Shown: positions 51,633 to 60,226 of the stretch, piece after piece
How positions within the stretch are numbered: position 1 is the stretch's first letter
Layout: each line of letters begins with the position of its first letter
Source: F22 sp963668535
GTDB taxonomy: Bacteria > Bacteroidota > Bacteroidia > Bacteroidales > Bacteroidaceae
NCBI GenBank assembly: GCA_963668535.1
Contig: OY764867.1
Coordinates: 2,604,001 to 2,668,000 of the forward strand
Length of the DNA: 64,000 nt
Reading direction: 5' to 3'
The notes under the pieces: generated by a model
Database searches by the model: none
Seen by the model: only the letters and a program-made list of their open reading frames with translations
What the model was told of the DNA's origin: nothing
Translations under genes and position numbers: made by a program

Positions 51633-52547
51633 GTGATGAAAAAACAAGTTGCTTTTGTAAGTCAGGGGTGCAACCTGATAGGGCACGTCTACTATCCAGA
51701 CAATATGGAGCCCGAAGAACAGTATCCAGCTATTATCGTGTTGGGTAGTTGGACAACTGTGAAGGAACAGATGGCTGGAACGTATGCAGATCGTCTTTCC
51801 CACCAAGGATTTATTGCGCTTGCTTTTGATGCGCGTGGTTATGGCGAGAGTGAAGGAGAACCACGTAATTGGGAAAATCCAACGTATAAAATGGAAGATA
51901 CGCAAGCTGCCCTGCGTTTCATGCAATCTCTACCCGAAGTAGATGAATCGCGTATAGCCCTCTGTGGTATCAGTGCAGGGGCCATGTATGCTTTGATGAC
52001 TGCTGCACACGATGAGGGTGTGGCCGCTGTATGTACTGTCGCTTCATGGCTCCATGATGTTGATACCATACCACTATTATATGGTGGTGAAGAGGGCGTG
52101 AAGCAGAAACTACGTGCTGCCCATGCAGCCAAATGGAGATATGCCGATGAAGGGGTACTTGAAACAGTCCCTAAAATATCGACTACAGATCCCAATGCAG
52201 CGATGTATGGATCTTTTGATTATTACTTGAATCCACGTAGAGGTGGCATACCTCAATGGGATAGTGCCCATTTTGCCGTCATGAGTTGGGAAGATTGGTT
52301 GCACTGTGACCCCATGCCATTGGCCAAAGATGTCACAGTGCCCGTCATTATGGTACATTCTGATGGCTGTTTGTTGCCCGAACAGACCAAGCAGTTTTTC
52401 CATCTGATAGCCTCTCCAATCAAGAAACTAGTATGGTACGACACAGATATTCCATTCCCAAATCAACAATTTGCCTTTTATGACCAAGACGAAGTCGTTA
52501 ATTATGCTATTTATAAGGTCAGTTCATTCCTAAAGCAACATATATAA
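51633..52547 (+). CDS. alpha/beta hydrolase (YcjY / dienelactone-hydrolase-like)
   Basis: A 304-residue serine hydrolase. The nucleophile elbow is GISAGAM (Ser114). The upstream FDARGYGESEGEPRNWENP segment is typical of the YcjY-like group. A histidine in MVHSDGCLLPEQT and acidic residues in the C-terminal part complete a possible triad. No signal peptide, so it is cytoplasmic. The substrate is unknown. An AraC-family regulator follows after a candidate small RNA. Confidence 0.88.
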   Translation: MMKKQVAFVSQGCNLIGHVYYPDNMEPEEQYPAIIVLGSWTTVKEQMAGTYADRLSHQGFIALAFDARGYGESEGEPRNWENPTYKMEDTQAALRFMQSLPEVDESRIALCGISAGAMYALMTAAHDEGVAAVCTVASWLHDVDTIPLLYGGEEGVKQKLRAAHAAKWRYADEGVLETVPKISTTDPNAAMYGSFDYYLNPRRGGIPQWDSAHFAVMSWEDWLHCDPMPLAKDVTVPVIMVHSDGCLLPEQTKQFFHLIASPIKKLVWYDTDIPFPNQQFAFYDQDEVVNYAIYKVSSFLKQHI

Positions 52548-52623
52548 CAAGTATGTAGCTCTTAAATACAAGAAAAATACAGGCATTGTTTGAAATGAGC
52601 TATACTGTATTTGAAATGAATCA

Positions 52624-52652
52624 TTGTTGATTGATATATATTTGTATATTTG
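52624..52652 (+). promoter_or_regulatory. promoter of the candidate small RNA
   Basis: TTG (52624-52626) and TATATTTG (52645-52652) are spaced by 18 bp. A second TATATTTG overlaps at 52637-52644. No ORF follows before a strong terminator. Confidence 0.55.
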
Positions 52653-52657
52653 CAATA

Positions 52658-52811
52658 AGAAGTTAAATAAAAACACCTGCAAGCCTATATTACTGTGAAG
52701 TCAATATACATGGATAGTTAGTAGGTAAGTGATCGTTGTACTATCCATGAAGTGAGAACTGATGAAGTGATAGATTGAAGACGGAGACGAAGCGATCGTC
52801 TCCGTTTTTTT
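52658..52811 (+). ncRNA. candidate structured small RNA, about 150 nt
   Basis: A transcript from the promoter at 52624-52652 would end at the strong intrinsic terminator 52782-52811. Inside, CATGGATAGT and ACTATCCATG form a 10-bp perfect stem with a loop of about 20 nt. The downstream AraC gene has its own promoter box (52845-52852), so this is not simply its leader. No ORF of note lies within. I recognise no known RNA family. Boundaries are inferred. Confidence 0.5.
52782..52811 (+). terminator. strong intrinsic terminator without a preceding gene
   Basis: CGGAGACGA (52782-52790) and TCGTCTCCG (52796-52804) form a 9-bp GC-rich stem with a 5-nt loop. Seven T residues follow (52805-52811). 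The nearest upstream gene ends 235 bp earlier. Confidence 0.85.
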
Positions 52812-52821
52812 GTGCTACGAT

Positions 52822-52852
52822 TCGTTCAGTTCATTTCAAAACAGTATCTTTG
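52822..52852 (+). promoter_or_regulatory. promoter of the AraC-family gene
   Basis: TATCTTTG (52845-52852) with TTCG at 52821-52824, about 20 bp upstream. The box ends 25 bp before ATG 52878, downstream of the terminator at 52782-52811. Confidence 0.5.
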
Positions 52853-52877
52853 TTAGCAAACCTACTCAACATACACT

Positions 52878-53822
52878 ATGACACGTAAATACCCTCATAT
52901 GGTCACTTTGACCGATTACTGTAGGCATGTTGGTATAGATATGCCTAGATATCCACATTTCGACATCCGTCTATTTCGTGACAATATAGATCGTGTGCAT
53001 CCCCAGATGACTCCATTTAGACACGAATGCATTGCCATTGCTTTACGCACCAAGCAAGAAAGTGCTCACAAGTCATCAGCAGATGAGGAGTTGGGCCCTG
53101 ATAATATGTATATTTTTTTCAATTCGCCATTCAAACTCGTTTCTTGGGATAAGCGTCGTGATTGGGATGGCTACTATTTCATCTTTTCGCAAGATTTTAT
53201 AGCCGAACACGTCCATTTGCATGCGTTGATGGAAGAGTTTTCCTTTTTGAAACTTCCCGATAATACCCCTTTAGATGTGACCTCTGAAGAGGCAGCCCAA
53301 CTGCTATTTTACTACAAAGAAATCTATGCCGAATACCATAGCGACCATGCCGACAAATTCGATGTGATCGTTCCCTTAGTGTTAGTTGTCTTGCAGTATG
53401 TACGTCGTATTTATGCACGCTACCACACAGAAGATGAGTTGCACCAAGCCTCTCGCAGGGCAGAACAAAATCTATTTTCCAGATACAAAGAATTGATTAA
53501 ACTTACTTTTGAAAGCAATATTCAGAGAACCGATTCGGTCAACCCCCATTCAACGACTTATTATGCCCAGAAGTTGAGTGTCCACCCCAATTATCTCAAT
53601 GCCATCACCAAGAAGATGGCAGGGCAGACCGCTTTACATATCATTCATCAACATCTCATGCTATTGGCCAAGACTAAAATAACTCAGACCATGTTGTCCA
53701 TGAAAGAAATAGCTTATGAATTGCATTTTGAAACCCCCAATGCCTTTTCTGCATTCTTTAAAAAGCAAACGGGGATGACTCCTATGCACTATCGAAATGA
53801 ACACGAAAACAAGATCAACTAA
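52878..53822 (+). CDS. AraC-family transcriptional regulator
   Basis: A 314-residue regulator. The N-terminal ~170 residues form a cupin-like ligand domain (FFNSPFKLVSWDKRRDWDGY). The C-terminal AraC helix-turn-helix pair lies at about 215-310 (TTYYAQKLSVHPNYLNAITK and MKEIAYELHFETPNAFSAFF, then QTGMTPMHYR). The ligand is unknown; in this kind of arrangement it often controls the adjacent hydrolase or efflux gene, here possibly the alpha/beta hydrolase at 51633. It slightly overlaps a longer reading of the next ORF. Confidence 0.9.
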   Translation: MTRKYPHMVTLTDYCRHVGIDMPRYPHFDIRLFRDNIDRVHPQMTPFRHECIAIALRTKQESAHKSSADEELGPDNMYIFFNSPFKLVSWDKRRDWDGYYFIFSQDFIAEHVHLHALMEEFSFLKLPDNTPLDVTSEEAAQLLFYYKEIYAEYHSDHADKFDVIVPLVLVVLQYVRRIYARYHTEDELHQASRRAEQNLFSRYKELIKLTFESNIQRTDSVNPHSTTYYAQKLSVHPNYLNAITKKMAGQTALHIIHQHLMLLAKTKITQTMLSMKEIAYELHFETPNAFSAFFKKQTGMTPMHYRNEHENKIN

Positions 53823-53835
53823 ACACCCCAATACT

Positions 53836-54681
53836 ATGCCCACAAAATTACCCAATAACTTATCCATTTCTTCATTAATGGATGAAGTTGTCGATGTGGC
53901 TCGCCAAGCTGGCGCCATGATTCGCCTCGAACAAGCCCATTTTGATACCACGCGCATCGAAATGAAAGGACACCACGACTACGTATCTTATGCCGATCGC
54001 ACAGTCGAGGAATTTATTGTGAAGCAATTAACCCCTCTCTTGCCCGATGCCCATTTTCTTACAGAAGAAAAAACACAACAGCATCAGAAGGAGGGCCAAC
54101 CATCCCCGTATACATGGATTATTGACCCCATAGATGGTACGACCAATTTCATCCACCAGATGTCGCCTTGTTGCGTCAGCATAGCACTTCGAGATGAAGC
54201 ACAAATCCTGATTGGCGTGGTCTACGAGATAGGATTGGACGAATGTTTTTATAGTTGCCTAGGACAAAAAGCCTATCTCAATGGAGACGTCATTCAGGTA
54301 TCATCATGTACAGATCGTAATCATGCGTTTATCGAACTCGGTTTGCCGTACATGTCGGCCAAAGCACCTTGTCTCCCCGTACATCTCATACAGCGATTGT
54401 ATGGTCAAGTAGGAGGCATGCGCCTTTTGGGAGCCTGTGCAGCAGAATTATGCTATGTGGCATGCGGACGTTTCGAGGCACGTGTCGAAGAAAACTTAGG
54501 GGTGTGGGATGTTGCAGCAGGTGGTTTTATTCTCCAGCAAGCAGGCGGACGAGTCACTACATTTCACGGAGAAACTAGCGATATCAATGCCCCAAACAGC
54601 TGGTTGGATGCCAAACAATTGTTGGCCACCAATGGGCATCTACATGAGTATATACGAACCGTTATTCAAGAAGCACGGTAA
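53836..54681 (+). CDS. inositol monophosphatase family protein (CysQ/SuhB-like)
   Basis: A 281-residue metal-dependent phosphatase from ATG 53836; the longer reading from 53797 overlaps the AraC gene. Metal-site motifs are EE in FLTEEKTQQ, DPIDGTTNFIHQ and WDVAAGGFILQQAGG. The Li+-sensitive family includes IMPase, CysQ (PAP phosphatase) and fructose-1,6-bisphosphatase types; motifs alone do not fix the substrate. It is convergent with the symporter gene 11 bp away. Confidence 0.9.
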   Translation: MPTKLPNNLSISSLMDEVVDVARQAGAMIRLEQAHFDTTRIEMKGHHDYVSYADRTVEEFIVKQLTPLLPDAHFLTEEKTQQHQKEGQPSPYTWIIDPIDGTTNFIHQMSPCCVSIALRDEAQILIGVVYEIGLDECFYSCLGQKAYLNGDVIQVSSCTDRNHAFIELGLPYMSAKAPCLPVHLIQRLYGQVGGMRLLGACAAELCYVACGRFEARVEENLGVWDVAAGGFILQQAGGRVTTFHGETSDINAPNSWLDAKQLLATNGHLHEYIRTVIQEAR

Positions 54682-54692
54682 TCTACGCATCT

Positions 54693-55961
54693 CTACGTTT
54701 TTTTGCGTGCATCAACAATGGCAGCCACGGCGGTATCTCCAGTTACATTAACGGCAGTTCGCAGCATGTCCAGCGGTCTATCTACTCCCAAGATCAAGGC
54801 AAGCCCCTCGGCAGGAATACCTACCGTTGTCAGCACCATGGTCATAATCACATAACTTCCACCAGGGATAGCAGGTGTGCCTATAGACGAAATAGTAGTC
54901 AATAGGATGATAGACAGCAGTTCGCTAAAACCGAGCTTGATGCCCAATACCTGAGCTATAAATATCACCGCAATGGCTTGATAACAGCTGGTGCCATCCA
55001 TATTGATCGTCGTCCCTATAGGCAGTACAAATGAAGAGACCTCTTCACTAATGTCCAAATTATTTTCGGCATTATCCATAGTCAATGGTAAGGTAGCCGC
55101 ACTGGAACTTGTCGTGAAAGCAAAAAGCTGTACCGGATACATCTTCTTCATAAATTTCGCCACAGGAATCTTGGTGAAGAGCCAAATAAGAGCAGGGTAG
55201 AAGCCTAAAATGAGCACCAGCAATGTCCAGGCTACAACTAGCGTATAGACTGCCAATACAGTAAATATATTCAGATTGCCCGCATAGTCGGCCACCATCC
55301 CCGTCATCAGAGCAAACACTCCATAAGGAGCTAGATGAATGATATATTCAACAATCTTAAGAATGATATGGTACACCGACTCGAAAAAGTCCACAAACGG
55401 TTGAGTCACCTTCTTGTTCATCGAGATAATAGCCACGCCAAACAAGATTGAAAAGAAGATCACCTGCAACATCTTCCCATTATCCGTCGTTGCTTGAACG
55501 ATATTATCAGGGATACAGTCCTCCAGAAAGGCTAGGGGACCATCGATTTTTCGTGCGTCTGCCTTCTCTTCAATTAGAGACACTTTATCAGTGTGCGCCC
55601 CAGTGAGCTCCACAACACCTAGATGGACCACCTTACCAGGTTTGATCAGTACAGCCGCACTCACCCCAACGATAATAGCGAAAACAGTGGTACCCACATA
55701 TATGGCCATCGTACGCAGTCCCATAGAAGAAAAATGCGCCACATCCTTCACACTGGTGATTCCCTTCAGCAAAGAGAAAAAGACGAGAGGAACAGCAATC
55801 ATTTTCAACAACCGAATAAACATCTTACCCCAAGGGCTGATCCAGTTGTGAATGAAAGAAACGCCCCAGCTGAATTGTGTACACAACACACCAGCTAGGA
55901 CGCCCAAAAGCATGCCCAGCACTATTTTGATGTATAGAGGAATTTTCTTAGGTAATTTCAT
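54693..55961 (-). CDS. dicarboxylate/amino acid:cation symporter (DAACS, GltP-like)
   Basis: A 422-residue glutamate-transporter-homologue fold protein. Diagnostic parts are the serine-rich hairpin FTTSSSAATLPLT (about 280-292), the NMDG motif in GTTINMDGTSCYQA, the second hairpin SSIGTPAIPGGSYV, and the substrate-site LGVDRPLDMLRTAVNVTGDT. It moves C4-dicarboxylates, glutamate or aspartate with Na+ or H+. It is alone on its strand; a TATATTTG box on the minus strand lies at 56006-56013. Confidence 0.93.
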   Translation of the reverse strand: MKLPKKIPLYIKIVLGMLLGVLAGVLCTQFSWGVSFIHNWISPWGKMFIRLLKMIAVPLVFFSLLKGITSVKDVAHFSSMGLRTMAIYVGTTVFAIIVGVSAAVLIKPGKVVHLGVVELTGAHTDKVSLIEEKADARKIDGPLAFLEDCIPDNIVQATTDNGKMLQVIFFSILFGVAIISMNKKVTQPFVDFFESVYHIILKIVEYIIHLAPYGVFALMTGMVADYAGNLNIFTVLAVYTLVVAWTLLVLILGFYPALIWLFTKIPVAKFMKKMYPVQLFAFTTSSSAATLPLTMDNAENNLDISEEVSSFVLPIGTTINMDGTSCYQAIAVIFIAQVLGIKLGFSELLSIILLTTISSIGTPAIPGGSYVIMTMVLTTVGIPAEGLALILGVDRPLDMLRTAVNVTGDTAVAAIVDARKKT

Positions 55962-56106
55962 ATTGTTCGAATATCTTTTGTATGTGTAAAGCGATAGAAT
56001 GCTTACAAATATACAAATTATTCGTCAATAATCCGACACCACTTCATAGAATGTTTCCCTATACCGTGCTAAGCGTTATCCCTACATAGAAGTCGTTCCC
56101 TATTTA

Positions 56107-56562
56107 CTACTTCTGTGTATACTTAAAATTACCTTCAAGACGCACCATACCTATTTCACTTTCTTTTTCATCCACCGTGATGATAATCATCTTGGCAATC
56201 TTGTCGCCTGCACGCAAGGTCCAAATCTGATTTATTTCCTTACCTTGACGTCTGTCGGTAGTCAATTCATAATCCTTGAAACCACCTTTTTTAATCATAT
56301 CCACAATCTTGGCTTTATTTTCTGGGGAACAGTCATCAAGGTTTAAGACACACACACTCTTGATTTCTCCAGTTTTATCTACATTTTCATCGGCACCACC
56401 CAATAATTGAGATAAATTCATCATGGAACCATTAATATTGATGATCTCATGGTTAGGCAACTCTTGTGCTGTTTGAAACACTTTCTCTAAACTCTGCGCA
56501 TGTAACGCTCCGGTGATAGCAACAAATAGAAGGGCTATCAATGTAATTAAAGTTCTTTGCAT
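56107..56562 (-). CDS. DUF4252 secreted protein (copy 1)
   Basis: About 151 residues from ATG 56562, with a signal peptide (LIALLFVAITGALHAQ) and a small alpha-beta domain (VCVLNLDDCSPENKAKIVDM and IAKMIIITVDEKESEIGMVRLEGNF). DUF4252 proteins are found in Bacteroidota and have no known function. It lies 46 bp downstream of a second DUF4252 gene with the same order of motifs, so the pair is a tandem duplication. A longer start at 56583 is possible but gives a poorer signal peptide. Confidence 0.85.
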   Translation of the reverse strand: MQRTLITLIALLFVAITGALHAQSLEKVFQTAQELPNHEIININGSMMNLSQLLGGADENVDKTGEIKSVCVLNLDDCSPENKAKIVDMIKKGGFKDYELTTDRRQGKEINQIWTLRAGDKIAKMIIITVDEKESEIGMVRLEGNFKYTQK

Positions 56563-56608
56563 TTTGTTTATTTTTAAAATCATTAAATGTATATCAATAG
56601 GACACAGC

Positions 56609-57094
56609 TTAATGTATTAATTTTGTGTAGTCTAAAGGCTCACCATCCGATAGTTCTTCTAGCGTGAAATTCCCTTTTATTCGTACCAAATTACACGAGT
56701 TGTCATCTTTATGTACAATGATCATACGAACGATTCGGTCTTTCTTTTGATGCACCCATATTTGAGAAATTTCCTCTTCCTTTTGCTGACTAACGAGTAG
56801 GCTGTAGTCATTAAAATGTCCTTGTAAGATTGTGTCCATCCATTTTTCTTGAACAGCCGAAGTACACTCATCTAGAGTCAGAACAGACACACTATTAAAA
56901 TGGCGCAATTGCTTGGCATCTTCACCAGAAACAAATAATCTAGCCAGTGCCATCAGTGGAAATCCTACGCTCACTTTATGACAGTTGGACAGATGGGATA
57001 CTTCTTTGTACACGTTGTCCAGCTCAAGTGATTTGGCTTGCACACAAACCACCGATACGAGGCAACTAATTAAAGTGACGATAACTTTCTTCAT
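56609..57094 (-). CDS. DUF4252 secreted protein (copy 2)
   Basis: A 161-residue paralogue of the preceding gene. It has a signal peptide (VIVTLISCLVSVVCVQAKS), then NSVSVLTLDECTSAVQEKWM and RIVRMIIVHKDDNSCNLVRIKGNF, aligned with the same blocks in copy 1. It is first in the pair; both presumably share a transcript. Function is unknown. Confidence 0.85.
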   Translation of the reverse strand: MKKVIVTLISCLVSVVCVQAKSLELDNVYKEVSHLSNCHKVSVGFPLMALARLFVSGEDAKQLRHFNSVSVLTLDECTSAVQEKWMDTILQGHFNDYSLLVSQQKEEEISQIWVHQKKDRIVRMIIVHKDDNSCNLVRIKGNFTLEELSDGEPLDYTKLIH

Positions 57095-57220
57095 ATACTA
57101 TTTATTTAAAAGATTACATTCGTAAGACGTGCGTATATATTCATTTAGTTGCAGATAAATTTGTTAATTTTTTATTTCCTCCTTATTTGTGAGGATTTTA
57201 TGCAACACTTTCCTCGTTTA

Positions 57221-57252
57221 TTTGTTGTTTTCTTAAACTTTCCCTATTTTTG
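57221..57252 (+). promoter_or_regulatory. promoter of the 261-residue membrane protein gene
   Basis: TTTG (57221-57224), a 20-bp spacer and TATTTTTG (57245-57252) match the Bacteroidota consensus well. The start codon is at 57344, leaving a leader of about 85 nt. Confidence 0.6.
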
Positions 57253-57343
57253 TCGAAACTGAAAATATTCAATCGAAAATTATTGTCCACCGCATACACT
57301 TGTTGTATATGAAACATCTTATCTCTTCACTTCTAGTCGAATC

Positions 57344-58129
57344 ATGAAAATGAACAGAAAAACCATCTTTTGCATACTCGCCGCCGTCCTCACGATTTCC
57401 GTCAGCATGTATAGATTGAGCATGGGGCATACTGCACCCAAGAAACTGACCTACACCTTCAATCTGTGTACCTATACCGCACATCTGCCCCTTTCTGGTC
57501 GATCCAGAGGTGAGCGCGTTTCCTTACGTCCTTCTTATCATGGCAAAGAAGTCTGCACGTCCTATCTGCAGTATGTAGATGCCCAATTGCATTATCGACC
57601 CTATCCATCTTTTGAGAATTATACCACCGTCGATTTTGATAGCGCATACGCTGTGCTTCCAGCCCAACCACCAGCTACCACGCTTCAGTACTACCTCACC
57701 ATCCAAGGAGAAGATTATTATAAAGATTCCCCTTTGATCATCCGATATGAAGGAGATGTATCTTTCTGGCTATATGTGCCCCATATCCTCTTTTTATTGC
57801 TCGCCCTATTTTTTGGCATACAAGCTGGCCTATACGCCCTTGCCGATGATACACGATTTCTACAGTACGTTCGCTCAGCAGCAATTTGCTTATTTATAGG
57901 GGGATTTGTCCTGGGGATATTTGTGCAGAAAGCAGCGTATGGCGACTACTGGACCCATTTCCCTATCGGCTATGATTTGACTTGTCATACGATGCTTATA
58001 ACCCTTTTCTCTCTGGTATTGGCCTGGCGCACCCAGTATCTGGTTAATCGTCCAGTCAACAGATGGATTACCGTAGCAGCTGCATTGATTATGTGTATCA
58101 TGTATTGTTTACCATACGCCATCAAATAA
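57344..58129 (+). CDS. uncharacterised membrane protein with five TM helices
   Basis: A 261-residue protein. One N-terminal helix (FCILAAVLTISVSMYRL) leads into an extracytoplasmic beta-rich domain of about 100 residues. Four clustered helices follow at the C-terminus (for example HILFLLLALFFGIQAGLYAL and ICLFIGGFVLGIFVQ), including CHTMLITLFSLVLAWRTQYL. I recognise no family. The short extracytoplasmic domain plus a terminal helix bundle recalls small sensor or cytochrome-assembly-like membrane proteins, but no heme motif (CxxCH) is seen. Single-gene unit with its own promoter (57221-57252) and terminator (58176-58210). Confidence 0.7.
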   Translation: MKMNRKTIFCILAAVLTISVSMYRLSMGHTAPKKLTYTFNLCTYTAHLPLSGRSRGERVSLRPSYHGKEVCTSYLQYVDAQLHYRPYPSFENYTTVDFDSAYAVLPAQPPATTLQYYLTIQGEDYYKDSPLIIRYEGDVSFWLYVPHILFLLLALFFGIQAGLYALADDTRFLQYVRSAAICLFIGGFVLGIFVQKAAYGDYWTHFPIGYDLTCHTMLITLFSLVLAWRTQYLVNRPVNRWITVAAALIMCIMYCLPYAIK

Positions 58130-58175
58130 ACGCACCGTCCCTTGATATACCTACACAACTGCATATATAAAAAAT

Positions 58176-58210
58176 CGAGGGTGTTTCACACTTGAAACAT
58201 CCTCGTTTTT
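58176..58210 (+). terminator. intrinsic terminator after the membrane protein gene
   Basis: CGAGGGTGTTTCA (58176-58188) pairs with TGAAACATCCTCG (58193-58205) with one G-U pair and a 4-nt loop. Five T residues follow. Confidence 0.85.
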
Positions 58211-58427
58211 CTTGAGAGAGACCGTTTTTTTAGAGATTCTTGGTATTCATCCAAATTTCACTTACATTTAACAAATAGGTAATGAAATAATCAAAACCAA
58301 CCAATTATTACATGGGCAAATATAGTCAATAGATTCTATTGCACCATTATTTCATGCCACACCCCTATGGGGGACGACACGACACATCGCATACCCCACA
58401 AACATATTTATTTATTCAATACTTCCC

Positions 58428-59588
58428 ATGAACTATACCGTACGACAGAAAACAGCCATACTGAAATCCCTATTATTGATTATCCATGCCGATAATATCC
58501 GAAGCATCCAAGAACAACAATTTCTTCGGTGGTTTTCCATCCAGCAGAACGAACCCCTAGACCCTCTGATGCAAGCAGCAGAACAGATGACTCTTGAAGA
58601 GATGAAAGAGGAATTGGCCCATTTTTCACCCGCACATTTCCGTGAGGTACAAAATCTGTGGTATATCTGTTCCCTAAGCGATGGGATAGTTCCAGAAGAA
58701 TTGCACGTTATTCGGGAACTCGCTCTGCCCAGTGTCTCGCCTGCAAATAGAGAGCACCTTACCGAACAAGATATTCCCTATATCACAGCCACCTATACTC
58801 GTATGACCGATGATGCCAGTGTGCGCCAAGCCCCAGCCGATTTTCTGGTACGCTACAATACCCAGCAGACTCATGGAGATCTCCAAGCCCTAGAAGATCG
58901 ATTCTATATGAACCAAGAACTCCTAGATACCCTTGATTTATACGATTTTGATTTAGAATCCTTTTGGAATCTCGTGCTCTTTGTCAAAGACGTGATTGAA
59001 GAAAAATGCGACACAGCTGTTGTCTCCTCCTCCAGTATAGTCGATTCTATCGCCTCCTTCCGCGATGCTATCGGCGCCCTCCCACTGCATCCAGCTTGTC
59101 GAGATATCAACCCAAACGATCAACTCCCCGAAGATGCTTATGTGCAGTTTGACACCCCCGTCGAACTGTCTCTACGGGCCGATAAGAAAAAAGTGCATAG
59201 TTGCCATAACGACCAAGCCATCTTCCTGATAGCACGTGCATGCGACAAGATGCTCCAAGACTACGACTCCTTACTGCTAGACATACCCACCCAGCGAGTA
59301 GACATCTCCAATACCCGGAAACTAGCCATGTTCTATCTTGTCATGCAGCAATTCCTGCATGATAAAGAACCCAGGACCAAACAGACCAATCGCTCCTACG
59401 ATAAAAATCTCCTCATAGCCCGCGTCCTCTATGCCATCGAGTGGGTCGATGCCAGTTACGCCGTCGCCTACGACGACACCAAATACACCCCCAACCGCAA
59501 ATTGTACGACTTGATCAAGAAATACCTCAAAAAACCTTGTGAGGGACTAGAATTTACCAGCGTATATTACCAAGGCATCCAGCTATAA
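58428..59588 (+). CDS. uncharacterised protein with TerB-like N-terminal helical domain
   Basis: A 386-residue soluble protein with no signal peptide or membrane helix. Residues 1-120 (AILKSLLLIIHADNIRSIQE; then LWYICSLSDGIVPEELHVIR) resemble the all-helical TerB fold, in which acidic residues at helix ends bind metal. The rest, about 120-386, is helical, acidic and unassigned. It is a single gene: 298 bp separate it from the previous gene, and the hairpin 59596-59633 follows. Third codon positions are noticeably C-rich compared with genes in the first 20 kb. Confidence 0.7.
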   Translation: MNYTVRQKTAILKSLLLIIHADNIRSIQEQQFLRWFSIQQNEPLDPLMQAAEQMTLEEMKEELAHFSPAHFREVQNLWYICSLSDGIVPEELHVIRELALPSVSPANREHLTEQDIPYITATYTRMTDDASVRQAPADFLVRYNTQQTHGDLQALEDRFYMNQELLDTLDLYDFDLESFWNLVLFVKDVIEEKCDTAVVSSSSIVDSIASFRDAIGALPLHPACRDINPNDQLPEDAYVQFDTPVELSLRADKKKVHSCHNDQAIFLIARACDKMLQDYDSLLLDIPTQRVDISNTRKLAMFYLVMQQFLHDKEPRTKQTNRSYDKNLLIARVLYAIEWVDASYAVAYDDTKYTPNRKLYDLIKKYLKKPCEGLEFTSVYYQGIQL

Positions 59589-59595
59589 TACACGT

Positions 59596-59633
59596 AGAGA
59601 GCGAATCAAATACCTTATTTTGATTCGCTCTCT
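59596..59633. terminator. bidirectional terminator between convergent genes
   Basis: AGAGAGCGAATCAAA (59596-59610) and TTTGATTCGCTCTCT (59619-59633) form a perfect 15-bp stem with an 8-nt loop, between the plus-strand gene ending at 59588 and the minus-strand gene ending at 59654. Confidence 0.8.
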
Positions 59634-59653
59634 ATTGCTTCTCATCATTGGGT

Positions 59654-60061
59654 TTACACCGAGTACACCACATTCTCATGAATCATCATGCGGCCATCTC
59701 CTAGCATTTCCACTTTGAAATACTCCTGCATGTCCAGAGTCAACACCTGTCCATTTTTGGTTTCTCCGAGAAATCTAAAAGATACATCCACATGGTAATA
59801 CCCATCCTGTTTGACCACAAAAATAGCTTCAATTCTGTGCTCATTGTTGGGTCGATACGTGAGCATAATGTTTTTGTACCAAGTACTAAACCCTTCTGGC
59901 CCAGAGTATTCGCCTTCTACAAACTTAAATGTAGCATCAGGAGTGATATGCTCTAAGAAATAATCTTCATTACTCAAAGCTTCGTAATGTGCAAACCAAT
60001 CCTGAACGAATCCCTTGACCTTTTTCACTTGTGCATCATTGTCAAGTTCCATAGTTTTCAT
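59654..60061 (-). CDS. NTF2-like (SnoaL-type) protein
   Basis: A 135-residue single-domain protein of the cystatin-like NTF2/SnoaL superfamily. The N-terminal helix (VQDWFAHYEALSNEDYFLEH) and following strand (DATFKFVEGEYSGPEGFSTW) form the typical pocket lining, and the C-terminal strands include YYHVDVSFRF and TLDMQEYFKVEM. No signal peptide. The ligand is unknown. It is 165 bp downstream of the transglutaminase gene on the same strand. Confidence 0.8.
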   Translation of the reverse strand: MKTMELDNDAQVKKVKGFVQDWFAHYEALSNEDYFLEHITPDATFKFVEGEYSGPEGFSTWYKNIMLTYRPNNEHRIEAIFVVKQDGYYHVDVSFRFLGETKNGQVLTLDMQEYFKVEMLGDGRMMIHENVVYSV

Positions 60062-60226
60062 AGTGCGTTTTTTGTTTCAAATTACTAGTCAAGGTGTGTA
60101 ATATAACACAAAATATTTTCATCGGCAACTATTCAGCAAAAAATGAAACAGGCTATTCTGTTAATTGTGATATATTTACATTTAATACACAAAGTAAATA
60201 ATATCCACCCACTTCATACCATCTCC

